Of a stretch of DNA of 45,425 bases, positions 23,893 through 33,322 are shown piece by piece (the first letter of the stretch is position 1; every line of letters begins with the position of its first letter). The translations under genes were made by a program, and so were the position numbers. The notes under the pieces were generated by a model that did not search any database, was not told where the DNA came from, and saw only the letters and a list, made by a program, of their open reading frames with translations. This stretch comes from M55B129 sp964506505 (GTDB lineage: Bacteria > Bacillota > Dethiobacteria > DTU022), in assembly GCA_964506505.1 (NCBI GenBank), contig CAZDKY010000022.1:1-45425 (forward strand). The letters are read 5' to 3'.

Positions 23893-24180
23893 TGTTACCG
23901 GCATCATTTTTTTTAAGCAGGCCGGAGAACTCGGCATTTTTATCGGGTTACCGGCAGCACCTCCCCCAATTTTAAGATAAAATATTTAGACAACTGCAAC
24001 ATAGTAAAGATATAAGTTATATTTCGACATTACCATGTTTTATCCTGCTGTCTTCCTTAAAAATTCCAACCATTTAAAGCTCCATAATTTGCCATGCAAA
24101 ACCTGGTTATGCATCATTACCTAAATTTGCAAATATTTTTACTTCCAGGTTTTCCCGGGAAATCACCTGCTACTTTTGGA
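23893..24180. other. Gene-free stretch between the insertion sequence and selB
   Basis: No supported gene is seen. GTTACCGGCA occurs twice (23894-23903 and 23947-23956). A hairpin with CAGGT/ACCTG outer arms and a TTTCCCGGGAAA core lies at 24146-24169, shortly after the selB stop; it lacks a T-run but may mark the operon end. The region was searched by eye for tRNA-Sec without success. Confidence 0.4.
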
Positions 24181-26127
24181 TTATTTTCTTTTATCTATTT
24201 CCTTTATACCGTCGCTGTTTTTCAAACGCAGAGGAATCCGGTAATCCTGGATCCTCCTGGTATACTTTTCCTGATCAAAGTGCTCGAGAAGAGCCTGGGC
24301 ATATTTGCGCGAGCTGCCGGTTATATCTCGAAATTCAGCCAGGGTGATTCTATCGGCGGAAGCAAAATGCCGTTTCAGGACAGACAGCGCTTTCCTGTAT
24401 GTATCAGCATGATAATAAAGCTCTTCACTAATTTTAACCAGTGTTCCAGTCATCTGCAGATAATGCAGGTACTCGTCCCATCTTTCCGATTTTACACCTG
24501 CACCGGTAAAAGCTTCCTTAAAAGAAGGTGGCTGCAGACCTCCTGAACAATACAGATTTACCAGGGCATCGATACATTTCTGTTCTTCCGATGATGGAAC
24601 AGGTTTAAAACCATATTTACTGACCAGGTCATCTTTAGCAGTAATTTCTTTACGCTCCTGGAGATTTTTAAGAAAAGAGTCGTACTCACGCTGTCCGAAA
24701 GAAGAAGGCAGAAAACCTTTCAGTCGAGCTCTCGATATCCCCGGAGAAAGGGGACGGCTTTGATGATATTTATCCAGTTCGGCAAGCACTTTCTGTCTGT
24801 ATCGCTTCAGTTCAACAGGGAGAATATAAACTTCATCTAGTTTTTCCATCTCTCCCCTGGAAACCATCTCTTCAAGTAGTTGGGCCGTTTTTTCAGGATC
24901 CAGGCGGGTTTCCCTGGCCAGACACACAGCATCGGCTATAAGCATTTCTTCAAGTTTATGTCGTAAAAAAGGGGCTTCTCCGGCAGCATCAGCAGCATCT
25001 TCAAGCTCCTGCAGCTTTTCAATCACTGCCGGCCGGAAACGGCGGTGTCTGACGGGATGTGGATCAAGAACACGTCCTCCGCCGATAGTGGTCATGGGGG
25101 AATAGGAACGGATCACAAAGGGATCGCCGCGTTCAGCAACTATCGGTTTCTCCAGCCTGCACTGGGCCAGAGCTGTTTCTCCCTGACGCAATTCATCACG
25201 GTCCAGAAGCAGGACACGGGCGGTAGTCCTGGCGGTGCCGAGGAAAAAATGAACCGGATCAAGATTTTTAAGCCGCCTTGCGGCGCGTGGAAGAAGGGTA
25301 AGCGATAAATCGAGTAGAACAGTTTCCCGGTAATACCCGGGGTTGCTCACCACACTGCCCCTGATAATACTGTTTTTTTCAAGTCCCGAGAGGTTTAGGG
25401 CCACTCTCGTTCCCGCTCTGGCTATATTGACATCCTGATCGTGAACCTGGATATTGCGTACCCTGGCCTCAAGCCCGGGCGGCATCACTTCCACCCTGTC
25501 ACCCACCTTCACTTTACCCTGAATCAGGGTACCTGTAACTACGGTACCGAAACCGGCAATGGAAAATGAGCGGTCCACAGGCAGGCGGAGTGGCCCTGCC
25601 TCGCTTCGCGGTTCAAGATCGGCGGTCTGGCGATCAATCAGCTCTTTTAGCTCGGCAATACCCCATCCTTTAAAAGACGAAACGGAGTGGACAGGGGCAT
25701 CTTCCAGGAAGGTGCCTTGCAGCTCTTCACAGATTTCCTCTTCAATCAGCTCCCGCCATTCTTCTTCCACCAGATCGATCTTGGTAATTACAACAATGCC
25801 ATTTTTTATCCCCAAAAGCTGAAGGATATCAAGGTGCTCAAGGGTCTGAGGCATGATTCCCTCGGCCGCGTCAACAACAAGCATTACCAGATCCATCCCC
25901 GCAGCCCCGGCCAGCATGTTATGGATAAACCGTTCATGGCCGGGAACATCAATCACTCCGGCCAACCGACCGCCCGGGAGGCGAAAGGGGGCAAAACCAA
26001 GATCAATGGAAATGCCCCGTTCTTTTTCTTCTCTCAGCCGATCAGTATCAACACCTGTCAGCGCTTTGATGAGCACCGTTTTACCGTGATCAACATGACC
26101 GGCCGTCCCTATGATTAAATCATCCAA
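24181..26127 (-). CDS. selB: Selenocysteine-specific translation elongation factor
   Basis: The 648-residue GTPase delivers selenocysteyl-tRNA to the ribosome at UGA codons with a SECIS hairpin. GTPase motifs are intact: IIGTAGHVDHGKT near the start, GISIDLGFA, DVPGHE and TKID. Three EF-Tu-like barrels follow and the last 270 residues are the winged-helix array that binds SECIS RNA. The TTG at 26127 is preferred because GGGGAG lies ten bases upstream and MDDLIIGTAGHVDHGKT matches the family N-terminus; the ATG at 26145 and the TTG at 26160 have no ribosome site. It follows selA by about 60 bases. The family is specific enough that the call is secure. Confidence 0.95.
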   Translation of the reverse strand: MDDLIIGTAGHVDHGKTVLIKALTGVDTDRLREEKERGISIDLGFAPFRLPGGRLAGVIDVPGHERFIHNMLAGAAGMDLVMLVVDAAEGIMPQTLEHLDILQLLGIKNGIVVITKIDLVEEEWRELIEEEICEELQGTFLEDAPVHSVSSFKGWGIAELKELIDRQTADLEPRSEAGPLRLPVDRSFSIAGFGTVVTGTLIQGKVKVGDRVEVMPPGLEARVRNIQVHDQDVNIARAGTRVALNLSGLEKNSIIRGSVVSNPGYYRETVLLDLSLTLLPRAARRLKNLDPVHFFLGTARTTARVLLLDRDELRQGETALAQCRLEKPIVAERGDPFVIRSYSPMTTIGGGRVLDPHPVRHRRFRPAVIEKLQELEDAADAAGEAPFLRHKLEEMLIADAVCLARETRLDPEKTAQLLEEMVSRGEMEKLDEVYILPVELKRYRQKVLAELDKYHQSRPLSPGISRARLKGFLPSSFGQREYDSFLKNLQERKEITAKDDLVSKYGFKPVPSSEEQKCIDALVNLYCSGGLQPPSFKEAFTGAGVKSERWDEYLHYLQMTGTLVKISEELYYHADTYRKALSVLKRHFASADRITLAEFRDITGSSRKYAQALLEHFDQEKYTRRIQDYRIPLRLKNSDGIKEIDKRK

Positions 26128-26190
26128 GAAAGGAACACTCCCCATAATTAAATATAACAATTTTTCGGAGCCAGGAAGAACAACTATAGA

Positions 26191-27612
26191 TCAATCCGAA
26201 CAGGCTTTTTTTACCGCCAGAACCAGTTCTTCTTCCTGCTCCCCATTGACAGTTCGCAGATCAATCAAAAGTTTATCCTGCTGCAGACGGAGAATAACCG
26301 GTGGTTCACCCAGACGCAGCCTGGCAGCCAATTCAGCTGCTGAAAGGGGTCCGTCCTGCAAATCGATGGCCACAGGGTAAGCCGGCAGTTCGGCATCCGG
26401 CAGCGCACCCCCACCGACACGGGACGATCCTTCCACCACCGCAACTTTACCCGGTTCAAAGAATTCAGCCAAACGACCGGCTATCTGCTCAGAGCGTTTC
26501 CTGAGCGTTTCCGGCGCAGTAGTAATCATTCGCCAGACCGGTATTTGACCAACGGCATCTTCTTCGTCGAGGTAAAGCCTCAGGGTTGCTTCCAGAGCAG
26601 CAATGGTCAGTTTGTCAATGCGCATTATCCTGGCCAGCTGGTTTTTACGCATGTGGTTGACCAGGTCACGGCGGCCAAGAATGATGCCGGCCTGGGGACC
26701 ACCCAGCATCTTATCACCGCTAAAAGTGACCACATCGGCCCCGGCAGAAAGGCTATCCTGGACACGCGGCTCGGCAGGCAGGCCGTATTTACAGGTATCA
26801 ATCAATACACCACTGCCCAGATCCTCGATCAGGGGCAGGTTATTTCTGTGAGCCAGGCGGGAGAGGTCCTCCGTGGACACGGTCGCTGTAAAACCGATTA
26901 TATGGTAATTGCTGGTATGAACCTTTAACAGTGCAGCTGTATTTTCATTGACCATTGCCTCGTAATCACGGAGGTAAGTTTTATTGGTCGTTCCCACCTC
27001 AACCAGGTGGGCACCGCTTGCAGCCATTATTTCCGGGATGCGAAAAGATCCGCCTATTTCAACCAGCTGACCACGGGAAACAATCACTTCCCAATCGGAG
27101 GCAATGGTATGAAGGGTCAGGAAAACAGCAGCAGCATTATTGTTAACCACAAGAGCTGCTTCAGCTCCGCTTAGCTCGCAGAGCAGGCTTTCCAAATGCT
27201 CCTGGCGCGAACCCCTCCGACCGCTTTCCAGAAATATTTCCAGGTTGTTGTAACTGGCAGCCACCGCTGAAAGGGCTTCCACGGCCGATCCTGCCAGCAG
27301 GGAGCGCCCCAGGTTGGTATGAATAACTACCCCGGTGGCGTTAATCAGCGGTTTCAGACCCGGTCGGCCTTTTCGGATCGCCAGAGCAACCGCTTCTTCA
27401 GCTATTTTCCCGGGTGACAGATCAATTTCATCAAGCCGTGCCGGACCTGCGCGGTTATCAATAATCATGGCCCGGTAAGAAGCAATCGTATCCTGGACAG
27501 CCTGCAGAATTAGACGCCTGGGTAGCCGTTCAAGCGTTTCTTCCACAGCCGGTTCTTTCAGCAGGCGATCAACGGCCGGTAGTTCCCGCAATAAGGAACG
27601 GTAATCGGTCAA
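26191..27612 (-). CDS. selA: L-seryl-tRNA(Sec) selenium transferase
   Basis: The 473-residue PLP enzyme converts seryl-tRNA(Sec) to selenocysteyl-tRNA using selenophosphate. Landmarks are the N-terminal domain (LRELPAVDRLLKEPAVEETL), GLKPLINATGVVIHTNLGRS near 85-104, NNNAAAVFLTL, EIGGSFRIPEIM, DLGSGVL and the PLP-lysine region SGDKMLGGPQAGIILG near 295. TTG at 27612 has GGGGGA upstream. The downstream gene is selB and a promoter lies about 90 bases upstream. selD and tRNA-Sec are not in this window and must be elsewhere if the system works. Confidence 0.96.
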   Translation of the reverse strand: MTDYRSLLRELPAVDRLLKEPAVEETLERLPRRLILQAVQDTIASYRAMIIDNRAGPARLDEIDLSPGKIAEEAVALAIRKGRPGLKPLINATGVVIHTNLGRSLLAGSAVEALSAVAASYNNLEIFLESGRRGSRQEHLESLLCELSGAEAALVVNNNAAAVFLTLHTIASDWEVIVSRGQLVEIGGSFRIPEIMAASGAHLVEVGTTNKTYLRDYEAMVNENTAALLKVHTSNYHIIGFTATVSTEDLSRLAHRNNLPLIEDLGSGVLIDTCKYGLPAEPRVQDSLSAGADVVTFSGDKMLGGPQAGIILGRRDLVNHMRKNQLARIMRIDKLTIAALEATLRLYLDEEDAVGQIPVWRMITTAPETLRKRSEQIAGRLAEFFEPGKVAVVEGSSRVGGGALPDAELPAYPVAIDLQDGPLSAAELAARLRLGEPPVILRLQQDKLLIDLRTVNGEQEEELVLAVKKACSD

Positions 27613-27702
27613 TGATATCCCCCATTTCTTTTGAAATAGCAGCTTAATGTTGCTTTACAGGCCGGAAGTCGGCTACGCCACAAAGGCTTTCTACCGCAAC
27701 CA

Positions 27703-27732
27703 ATTATACCAATTAGCAGAGGCTGTTGGCAA
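27703..27732 (-). promoter_or_regulatory. Promoter of selA-selB
   Basis: On the minus strand TTGCCA (27732-27727) and a perfect TATAAT (27708-27703) are spaced by 18 bases. It lies between the flavin reductase stop and selA, so selAB can be transcribed independently of the genes upstream. Confidence 0.55.
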
Positions 27733-27759
27733 CTTGAGCGGTTCGGTAAGACGGGCTGT

Positions 27760-28323
27760 TCAATCGCTTTTCTTCAAGGTATAACCTAGTGTAAGATTGA
27801 GAGGCACTGTCTCCAGGTAATTACCGGAGTAAAACCCGAGCAACCGGGATTTTTCAAAATCAATTTTCCCCCGGGCATCGGTGATATTTTCTGTCAAATA
27901 GGATGCAACTACCCGTCCGATAAAGAGAGTATGGCTACCCAGCGAAAGGGTCTGTTCAACAAGGCACTCCATGCTGACAGGGCATTCTTCAATCATGGGT
28001 GCGCATAAGAGTGTACCTTTGACGGCAGTCAACCCGTAACGCTCAAATTTGTTGGTATCTCTTCCACTGAGAGTACCGCAACCATCAGCTTCAGCGACCT
28101 GTTCCACAGATGGAATGTTAACCGTGAATTCACCGCTGTTGCGGATCAGATCGTGAGAATAACGGCCCGGGCGAACGGCAATTGAAAGCAGCGGAGGATT
28201 GGAATTGACCACTCCAACCCAGGCCAGGGTGATTATATTGTTTATCTCCCCGTTGCCACAGCCGATCATGGCGGCAGGAACAGGGCCCAGCAACAGCTGT
28301 GCAGGTAATTTATTTTTTTTCAT
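27760..28323 (-). CDS. Flavin reductase-like FMN-binding protein
   Basis: The 187-residue protein is of the flavin-reductase-like fold (PF01613 type). Typical features are PVPAAMIGCGNGEINNIITL near the N-terminus, PPLLSIAVRPGRYSHDLI, GEFTVNIPS and the C-terminal LGFYSGNYLET region. Anaerobic members often bind FMN and act as electron carriers or reductases with partners that are not predictable from sequence. ATG at 28323 overlaps the stop of the metallo-hydrolase gene by four bases, with GGAGGG upstream. It is the end of that short operon. Confidence 0.85.
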   Translation of the reverse strand: MKKNKLPAQLLLGPVPAAMIGCGNGEINNIITLAWVGVVNSNPPLLSIAVRPGRYSHDLIRNSGEFTVNIPSVEQVAEADGCGTLSGRDTNKFERYGLTAVKGTLLCAPMIEECPVSMECLVEQTLSLGSHTLFIGRVVASYLTENITDARGKIDFEKSRLLGFYSGNYLETVPLNLTLGYTLKKSD

Positions 28324-29072
28324 TGATTTGTTCCCTCCTGAATGATATATGTTTCACCTTCCCTGGCCGCTTCGACCTTCGGAAAGATTTTTACTGCTTC
28401 CCGGACTGCTCCTTCCGGATCTCTCTCCGGGTGGTGATGGGTAAGGATTAACCGGTCCACTCCGGCCTCCCGGGCTATCCCGGCAGCCTGAGCAGCACTG
28501 AGATGGTTGGACAAACCGGCCCGGATGTCTTCTTCCCGGTAATTTGCTTCACAGAGAAAGAAATTAACTCCTCTGGCTAGGTCAACCAGACCCGGGTAGT
28601 ATTCGGTATCTGCCGAATAAGCAAATTTTTTTTTAGAACATTCCACGCGCATGGCCAGGGAAGGGACAGCATGGATGCCCGGTGCGGTTTTTATTTTAAA
28701 CGGGCCGACAGTTAATTCCCCCTTCTCGGCAAGGGGTTCAACCCGGTAAGCACTCTTATAGGAAAGCCGTGAAAATTCAGCCACCGGTTCAACCGGCGCG
28801 TAGAGAAGCAACGGTTCGCTGCGCAGGCCTTTTTTATAAGCCATTTCCAATCCATAACGCATAATAAAGATATCTGAGATGTGGTCGGCGTGCAGGTGGG
28901 ATAAGAAAACCGCCGCCAGCTGATAAAATGGGAAATTTTCCTGCAGACGGCTGAAGACTCCGTTACCACAGTCCAGTAGCAAAGCGCAACCGTCCTCCTG
29001 AAGCAGATAACCGGAACAGGCTTTACCTGCAGCGGGATAAGGGCCGTAGCAACCCAGCACTGTCAGCTGCAC
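28320..29072 (-). CDS. Metallo-beta-lactamase-fold hydrolase, RNase Z/YhfI-like
   Basis: The 250-residue protein has the binuclear-metal motifs of the fold: LSHLHADHISD near 58-68, APGIHAVPS with a metal histidine near 134, YSADTEY near 152 and LILTHHHPE near 212. The overall pattern (LTVLGCYGPYPAAGKACSGYLL, LLDCGNG) matches the YhfI/RNase Z-like group rather than classic tRNase Z, because no exosite arm is present. Its substrate is unknown. The start is GTG at 29072 with AAAGGAGG upstream. It is translationally coupled to the flavin reductase gene and lies 83 bases downstream of the SMC-like ATPase gene. Confidence 0.85.
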   Translation of the reverse strand: MQLTVLGCYGPYPAAGKACSGYLLQEDGCALLLDCGNGVFSRLQENFPFYQLAAVFLSHLHADHISDIFIMRYGLEMAYKKGLRSEPLLLYAPVEPVAEFSRLSYKSAYRVEPLAEKGELTVGPFKIKTAPGIHAVPSLAMRVECSKKKFAYSADTEYYPGLVDLARGVNFFLCEANYREEDIRAGLSNHLSAAQAAGIAREAGVDRLILTHHHPERDPEGAVREAVKIFPKVEAAREGETYIIQEGTNQ

Positions 29073-29155
29073 AATCGATCATACCTCCTTTCAAAATTAA
29101 CTTCTTTTAAAAACGGCAGTCATACCAATCCGCCCGGACGGTTTCTGCGGGCCTT

Positions 29156-31492
29156 CTACGGTTCCTGTCTGTTAATGCGGAATTCCTTTATTGAGCGGCA
29201 GTCGATTTTTTCCTGCAGGGCTCTTTTAATTTCTTCCTTGGCGCTAAAGTAAAGAATCTGCCATCCTGCTTCATTAATTTCGAAAAGCATTTTCAACAAA
29301 GCGGAGAGACGTTCCGGATCGGCTTTAATAAAAGGATCGTCCAGGAGGAAAAATCCCTTTTCTCCTTCAAGAATTTTTTCGCCCAGGGCTAGCCGTATAG
29401 CAAAGTAAAGCTGATCAAAGGTCCCTCCGGAGAGCCGGTCTGCTTCCAGCATTCTGTCATCCGGAAAGTGGACCCTGATCATGTTTTCCCGGCTGTCATA
29501 AGAAACATGGTGGTAATTGCCCCCGGTGATGCAGGAAAAATACTTGCCGGCCGCGCTTGCAGGACCGAAAAGAGAAGATACCTTATCTTCTTCGTCATCT
29601 GCAATTTTGTCCAGGATTTCAAGGGCCTGCAGGGCTGTTTTCCTGCCTTCCTCGTGCCGATCTATCCAGTGGTGTAGTTTTTTCTGAAGTGATTCCAGAT
29701 CAACAACTGTTTGACAGTACAGGTACTCTTCCTCTTCTCCGCCCTGAAAAAGATCATTGATTTCTCTTTCAAAATCGCGCAGTTTTTCAAGATGCCGCCC
29801 CATGCGTTCCCTAAGGTTTTCAACCTCCTGGTCCAGTTTATCCCTTTCAGTCTCCAGGCGAGCCACTTCCCCCGGGTTGCAGCCAATGTGAGGAACGGCT
29901 TCAGCAAAATCGGCCAGCTCGGCAACCTGTTCCTCCCAGAAAGAAATCTGAGAGTTTCCTGCCTTGCTTTCCCGGCCGCCAAAATAACCGGCCAGCAGAC
30001 TTTTCTGCTTTTCAATTTCCATGGACAGATCTTCTTTTTGATGGAGAAAGTCTCTATATTGATCCAGTGAATCCGCACCGGACTGTCTTCGGATTGTCTC
30101 GATTTTTTTGGCCGTGCCGGCAAAAAGGCGTTTCTTTTCCTCCCCATCGGATTCCAGGCGGCTTTTTTCCTTCTCTTTCCATCCAATTTCTTTTACCACT
30201 TCGTCGGCCATGGATACCAAACTGGAAAATGACTCCTTGAAGCAGGCCAACTCCTTGCGAATTTCACCAACCGAAGAAACCGGCAAGCCCTGTTTCTCTC
30301 CCTCAATTATTATTTCCGTTTCTTTTGCAGCCAGATCCGTTCGTTTTTTCAAAAAGAGAGCCTGCAGCAAACCAAAACCAGTCACAACTCCCCCTGAAAT
30401 AATTAGCAACACCGTTGACCACCACTCCACTCCAGATAAGGTCAAAGAAAGGAGGATCAGAAAAACTGCAGCAGCAAAAGCTGCACAGTAACGGAGATAT
30501 TTTGCCCCGGCTGCGGTCTCAAATTTTTTTAGATCTATACTCTGCTTTTCATGATTGTCCAACAGGGGTTGTAGTTTTTCTTCCGTTTTTGTTAATTTAA
30601 TATCCTGTTCCCGAACCAGCCTATTTTTCTCGAGAAGGCTAATGTGCACCGATTGCAATTCTTTCTTCATTCCTTCCATTTCCGTCTCGATATGTTTCAG
30701 CTCGGTAGAAAAATATGCTAATCTGGAAGCAGCCTGCTGCCAGGTTTCATAATTAACCCGGTTGACATGCCGGAGACGCCTGTAGTCTTCCAGCGCTTCG
30801 ACAAGGCCGGCCAGCGCTTTGCACCCTCTTTTATAAAGGTCTCTTTTGGCGGCGACCCTTAAATCTTCCAACCTCTTTATTACTGCCCGCCGCCTCTCCT
30901 GGAGCCGGGCAAGTTCTTCTTCAAAGCGGCTGTATCCTTCTTCCTGCAGGGTAGCCGCCAGGTCTTCTGCTATTGCCAGTAGAGAACGGGCGTTATTCAG
31001 CTTATCTTTTAACTTTTCCGGAGTGGTATTGATAAAAACACCCGTTTCCGTAATTTTGCCCAGTTCACTGATCTGCAGTTTAATCTTCTTGATTTCCTCT
31101 GTTCGCATCCCGGTCAGACGACCGGTAAGATCACGGAAAAAATCTCCCTCTCCACTGATAAGCAGATCGCTGTCACGTATAACAAATATACTGCCGAATT
31201 CCCTGGCATTGAACTTGAAGTGGTCTTCCAGGACCCCGTCTGCAGGCAGTTTTAAACGAAGGCCCTTTTCATCAATAAGCAGAAGGTAGCCCTCCGGCAG
31301 ATCCTGCACTCTTTTCAATCGAGTAAAATGGCGTTGTGCCTTTTTACCAAGGAGCATTTTTAAAAGGGCATCAAGGGTCAGCGTTTTCCCGTCTTCATTG
31401 GGGCCATAAAAAAGGTTAAAAGAAGAAAGGATCAGCCGACCGCTTTCAGGAAGGGGACCGTACCTGCTAACGGCAAATTCTTTCAGGAACAC
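29156..31492 (-). CDS. SMC/Rad50-like ATPase of the YhaN type with a mid-coil membrane hairpin
   Basis: The 778-residue protein has an N-terminal ABC half with Walker A GPNEDGKT at 30-37, long coiled-coil segments (about 160-330 and 390-640), and a C-terminal half with LSGGTFDQLYFAIRLALG and Walker B FFLLDDPF. Between the coils two hydrophobic helices (about 333-354 and 357-381) form a probable membrane hairpin where Rad50 has its zinc hook; no CxxC is there. This layout is that of YhaN-family partners of the nuclease YhaO. A role in DNA end processing or repair is inferred. GTG at 31492 overlaps the nuclease gene by ten bases. ATP binding and a two-subunit complex with the next feature are well supported by context. 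Confidence 0.88.
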   Translation of the reverse strand: MFLKEFAVSRYGPLPESGRLILSSFNLFYGPNEDGKTLTLDALLKMLLGKKAQRHFTRLKRVQDLPEGYLLLIDEKGLRLKLPADGVLEDHFKFNAREFGSIFVIRDSDLLISGEGDFFRDLTGRLTGMRTEEIKKIKLQISELGKITETGVFINTTPEKLKDKLNNARSLLAIAEDLAATLQEEGYSRFEEELARLQERRRAVIKRLEDLRVAAKRDLYKRGCKALAGLVEALEDYRRLRHVNRVNYETWQQAASRLAYFSTELKHIETEMEGMKKELQSVHISLLEKNRLVREQDIKLTKTEEKLQPLLDNHEKQSIDLKKFETAAGAKYLRYCAAFAAAVFLILLSLTLSGVEWWSTVLLIISGGVVTGFGLLQALFLKKRTDLAAKETEIIIEGEKQGLPVSSVGEIRKELACFKESFSSLVSMADEVVKEIGWKEKEKSRLESDGEEKKRLFAGTAKKIETIRRQSGADSLDQYRDFLHQKEDLSMEIEKQKSLLAGYFGGRESKAGNSQISFWEEQVAELADFAEAVPHIGCNPGEVARLETERDKLDQEVENLRERMGRHLEKLRDFEREINDLFQGGEEEEYLYCQTVVDLESLQKKLHHWIDRHEEGRKTALQALEILDKIADDEEDKVSSLFGPASAAGKYFSCITGGNYHHVSYDSRENMIRVHFPDDRMLEADRLSGGTFDQLYFAIRLALGEKILEGEKGFFLLDDPFIKADPERLSALLKMLFEINEAGWQILYFSAKEEIKRALQEKIDCRSIKEFRINRQEP

Positions 31493-32553
31493 GCTTTCAC
31501 CACCCTGAAAGCCCTGACGGTCATCTCTTTGATCTTTTGTTTCTGTTCCGGGCTGTAATCTTTTTCGGAGAGCATAGCGTTAAAGCGCTGGAAAAGATCA
31601 TCTTCCAGGACATGCCGAACATCGGAAAAATTAAACACCGGTGCTTCCGCACCTCGCTTGTCGAGTATTTCTCTTATAGAAGTGACCAGCTGCTCTTCAG
31701 AAAGATTCTGAAGTGAACCGTTATAAAGGCCTTCCACTGTCAGTATCACCCTGGCAGCAGGATCGCTCTCTTCTATTTTTTCTCGGATAACGGCCAGTGG
31801 ATCACGGTAATCAAAAGGATCGAGGGTTACCCTGATTCTCTCATAGTAAAAGGTATCAAGTGTTACTTCCACTGGTGGTTGCCCCGGAACAACCAGGCTC
31901 GCCGTCCTCTTACCTGTTTCCCGCCTGGTAACAGATACAGGAGAACCGGGATAAACGAAATAACCACTGCCGGGGATCTGCCATACAGTGTGACGGGAAT
32001 GAAAATGTCCGGCCAGGACACAGTGCAAAGGAAGCGACGAGAAATAGCTCAGTTTGACCGGCATGTAGCGACGGCTGCCTTCCGACCCGAGGTCCCGGGA
32101 AGAAAAATAAGCATCAAGAAGTTCACCGTGAAAAAGAAGTATATTATATTTTTCTCGGCTCATTAAAGAGGAAATTTCCAGCAGCCGGCTGACCAGCTTT
32201 TCACCCTCAAGCGGTTCATAGGGCAGGCCCCACAGATCCACTTCATCAAAGCGGACCGGTTCACGCCAGTCAGTAATAATCCGTACTCCTTCGCCAAAAA
32301 AGAGACCGCTGCGATAAGCCCTGCTGTCATGATTACCGGGAATAATAACCGTCATGAAACTGCCGCCACCGAGAATATCGCGGAGCCGGCTTCGGAGCAT
32401 TTCAGCTTCGACATTTTGATCAAAAAGATCTCCGGCGATTACCAGGACCTGTACTTTCTCTCGTTCTGCCGTTTTAACCAGCTCGCGTAAAGCAGCCCAC
32501 CGTTCTGGGACCTGCTCATTTAAATGAAGATCGGCTGTGTGGAGAAATTTCAC
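31483..32553 (-). CDS. SbcD/Mre11-like DNA repair exonuclease, YhaO type
   Basis: The 356-residue metallophosphoesterase has the metal-binding motifs of Mre11-type nucleases: TADLHLNE at 6-13, VIAGDLFDQ near 37-45, IPGNHDSRAY near 71-80, LLFHGELLD near 138 and LAGHFHSRHTVW near 177. The C-terminal region of about 120 residues is the family's capping domain. GTG at 32553 follows AAGGAGAG. It is the first gene of an operon and overlaps the YhaN-like ATPase, its expected partner. Single- or double-strand nuclease activity is known for the family, not shown here. Confidence 0.9.
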   Translation of the reverse strand: MKFLHTADLHLNEQVPERWAALRELVKTAEREKVQVLVIAGDLFDQNVEAEMLRSRLRDILGGGSFMTVIIPGNHDSRAYRSGLFFGEGVRIITDWREPVRFDEVDLWGLPYEPLEGEKLVSRLLEISSLMSREKYNILLFHGELLDAYFSSRDLGSEGSRRYMPVKLSYFSSLPLHCVLAGHFHSRHTVWQIPGSGYFVYPGSPVSVTRRETGKRTASLVVPGQPPVEVTLDTFYYERIRVTLDPFDYRDPLAVIREKIEESDPAARVILTVEGLYNGSLQNLSEEQLVTSIREILDKRGAEAPVFNFSDVRHVLEDDLFQRFNAMLSEKDYSPEQKQKIKEMTVRAFRVVKACS

Positions 32554-32624
32554 CGCGAACTCTCTCCTTGAAAAACCAGGTTTTTAAGTGCGTCTGATCC
32601 AAAATTATTGAATCGCAGAATAAT

Positions 32625-32642
32625 CCCGGCTCTTCAGCCGGG
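32625..32642 (-). terminator. GC-rich hairpin after the small membrane-protein gene
   Basis: CCCGGCT and AGCCGGG are perfect seven-base arms with a four-base loop. On the minus strand it lies about 50 bases past the stop of the 32693-33193 gene and is followed by ATTATTCTG, a weak T-rich tail. It also resembles end hairpins of IS200/IS605 elements, but no tnpA or tnpB is near. Confidence 0.4.
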
Positions 32643-32692
32643 AAGTGGAATGCCGTAATAGCAATCAGCAACAGCGAAGTGGACGAAAAATA

Positions 32693-33193
32693 TTACGATC
32701 TAATTTTTTTTAAGAGCTGATCGCCCCACTGGGAAAGGACAATGAGGATAACACCGAATATTACCATCCAGACAGCCGCCTGCTCGAAACGATCAAAAGC
32801 AGTCTGAACATAGACCTGGGTAACGGGACCGATGAAAATGAAAATGCTCTCTTTAAAAACTGCCAGCATAATACTCAAAAAAGCAGTAATCGACAGGGTC
32901 AAGATACCGGGGGCCATCAGTACCCCAAATTTATGATCCATAAAATAGAGGACAATGAGCATGAAACCAATCGAGGCCAGGCAGAGCCAAAAAATATTAT
33001 GGATGACCAGGGGCCTTAAAACCGCATGCAGAACGACCATGTCCCTCCGCAATCCTGTGGCTTCCGTGACAATGAGGCGAACAGTATCTTCGGCTTTCGC
33101 TCCAAAGAGTGAAACAGTGACAAAGGTGAGAACCATAATAAGCGAAAACAGAAAACTGATTATTATTTTTACCGCTACCCTGAAACTGTGCAA
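32693..33193 (-). CDS. Small four-helix membrane protein of unknown function
   Basis: I do not recognise this 166-residue protein. It has a hydrophobic N-terminal helix (about 9-30), a polar section of about 30 residues (DTVRLIVTEATGLRRDM), then helices at about 62-84, 90-112 and 138-158, so both an N-terminal anchor and three further spans are likely. No catalytic motif is visible. The start is TTG at 33193, chosen because AGGAGG sits eight to ten bases upstream. It stands alone between purA and the nuclease operon, 129 bases after purA, and has its own possible terminator. It could be a lineage-specific envelope protein. Confidence 0.7.
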   Translation of the reverse strand: MHSFRVAVKIIISFLFSLIMVLTFVTVSLFGAKAEDTVRLIVTEATGLRRDMVVLHAVLRPLVIHNIFWLCLASIGFMLIVLYFMDHKFGVLMAPGILTLSITAFLSIMLAVFKESIFIFIGPVTQVYVQTAFDRFEQAAVWMVIFGVILIVLSQWGDQLLKKIRS

Positions 33194-33322
33194 AAAAATG
33201 TTCCTCCTCTGATTAAAAATGATTTTTCGGCATATCGTTCGAAAATTAGAAATTAACTTTAACCATTCGCCCGGCCGGTTGGATTATCCTGCTTATAAAT
33301 AGCATTTTTCATGTTACCCCGC

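Noticed and set aside
23874..23966. Short plus-strand frame after the insertion sequence (ends PAAPPPILR)
   Set aside because: About 30 codons, starts inside the inverted repeat, no ribosome site, and no family recognised.
32625..32642. Hairpin as an IS200/IS605 transposon end
   Set aside because: Neither TnpA nor TnpB nor a partner end is present; a terminator is simpler.
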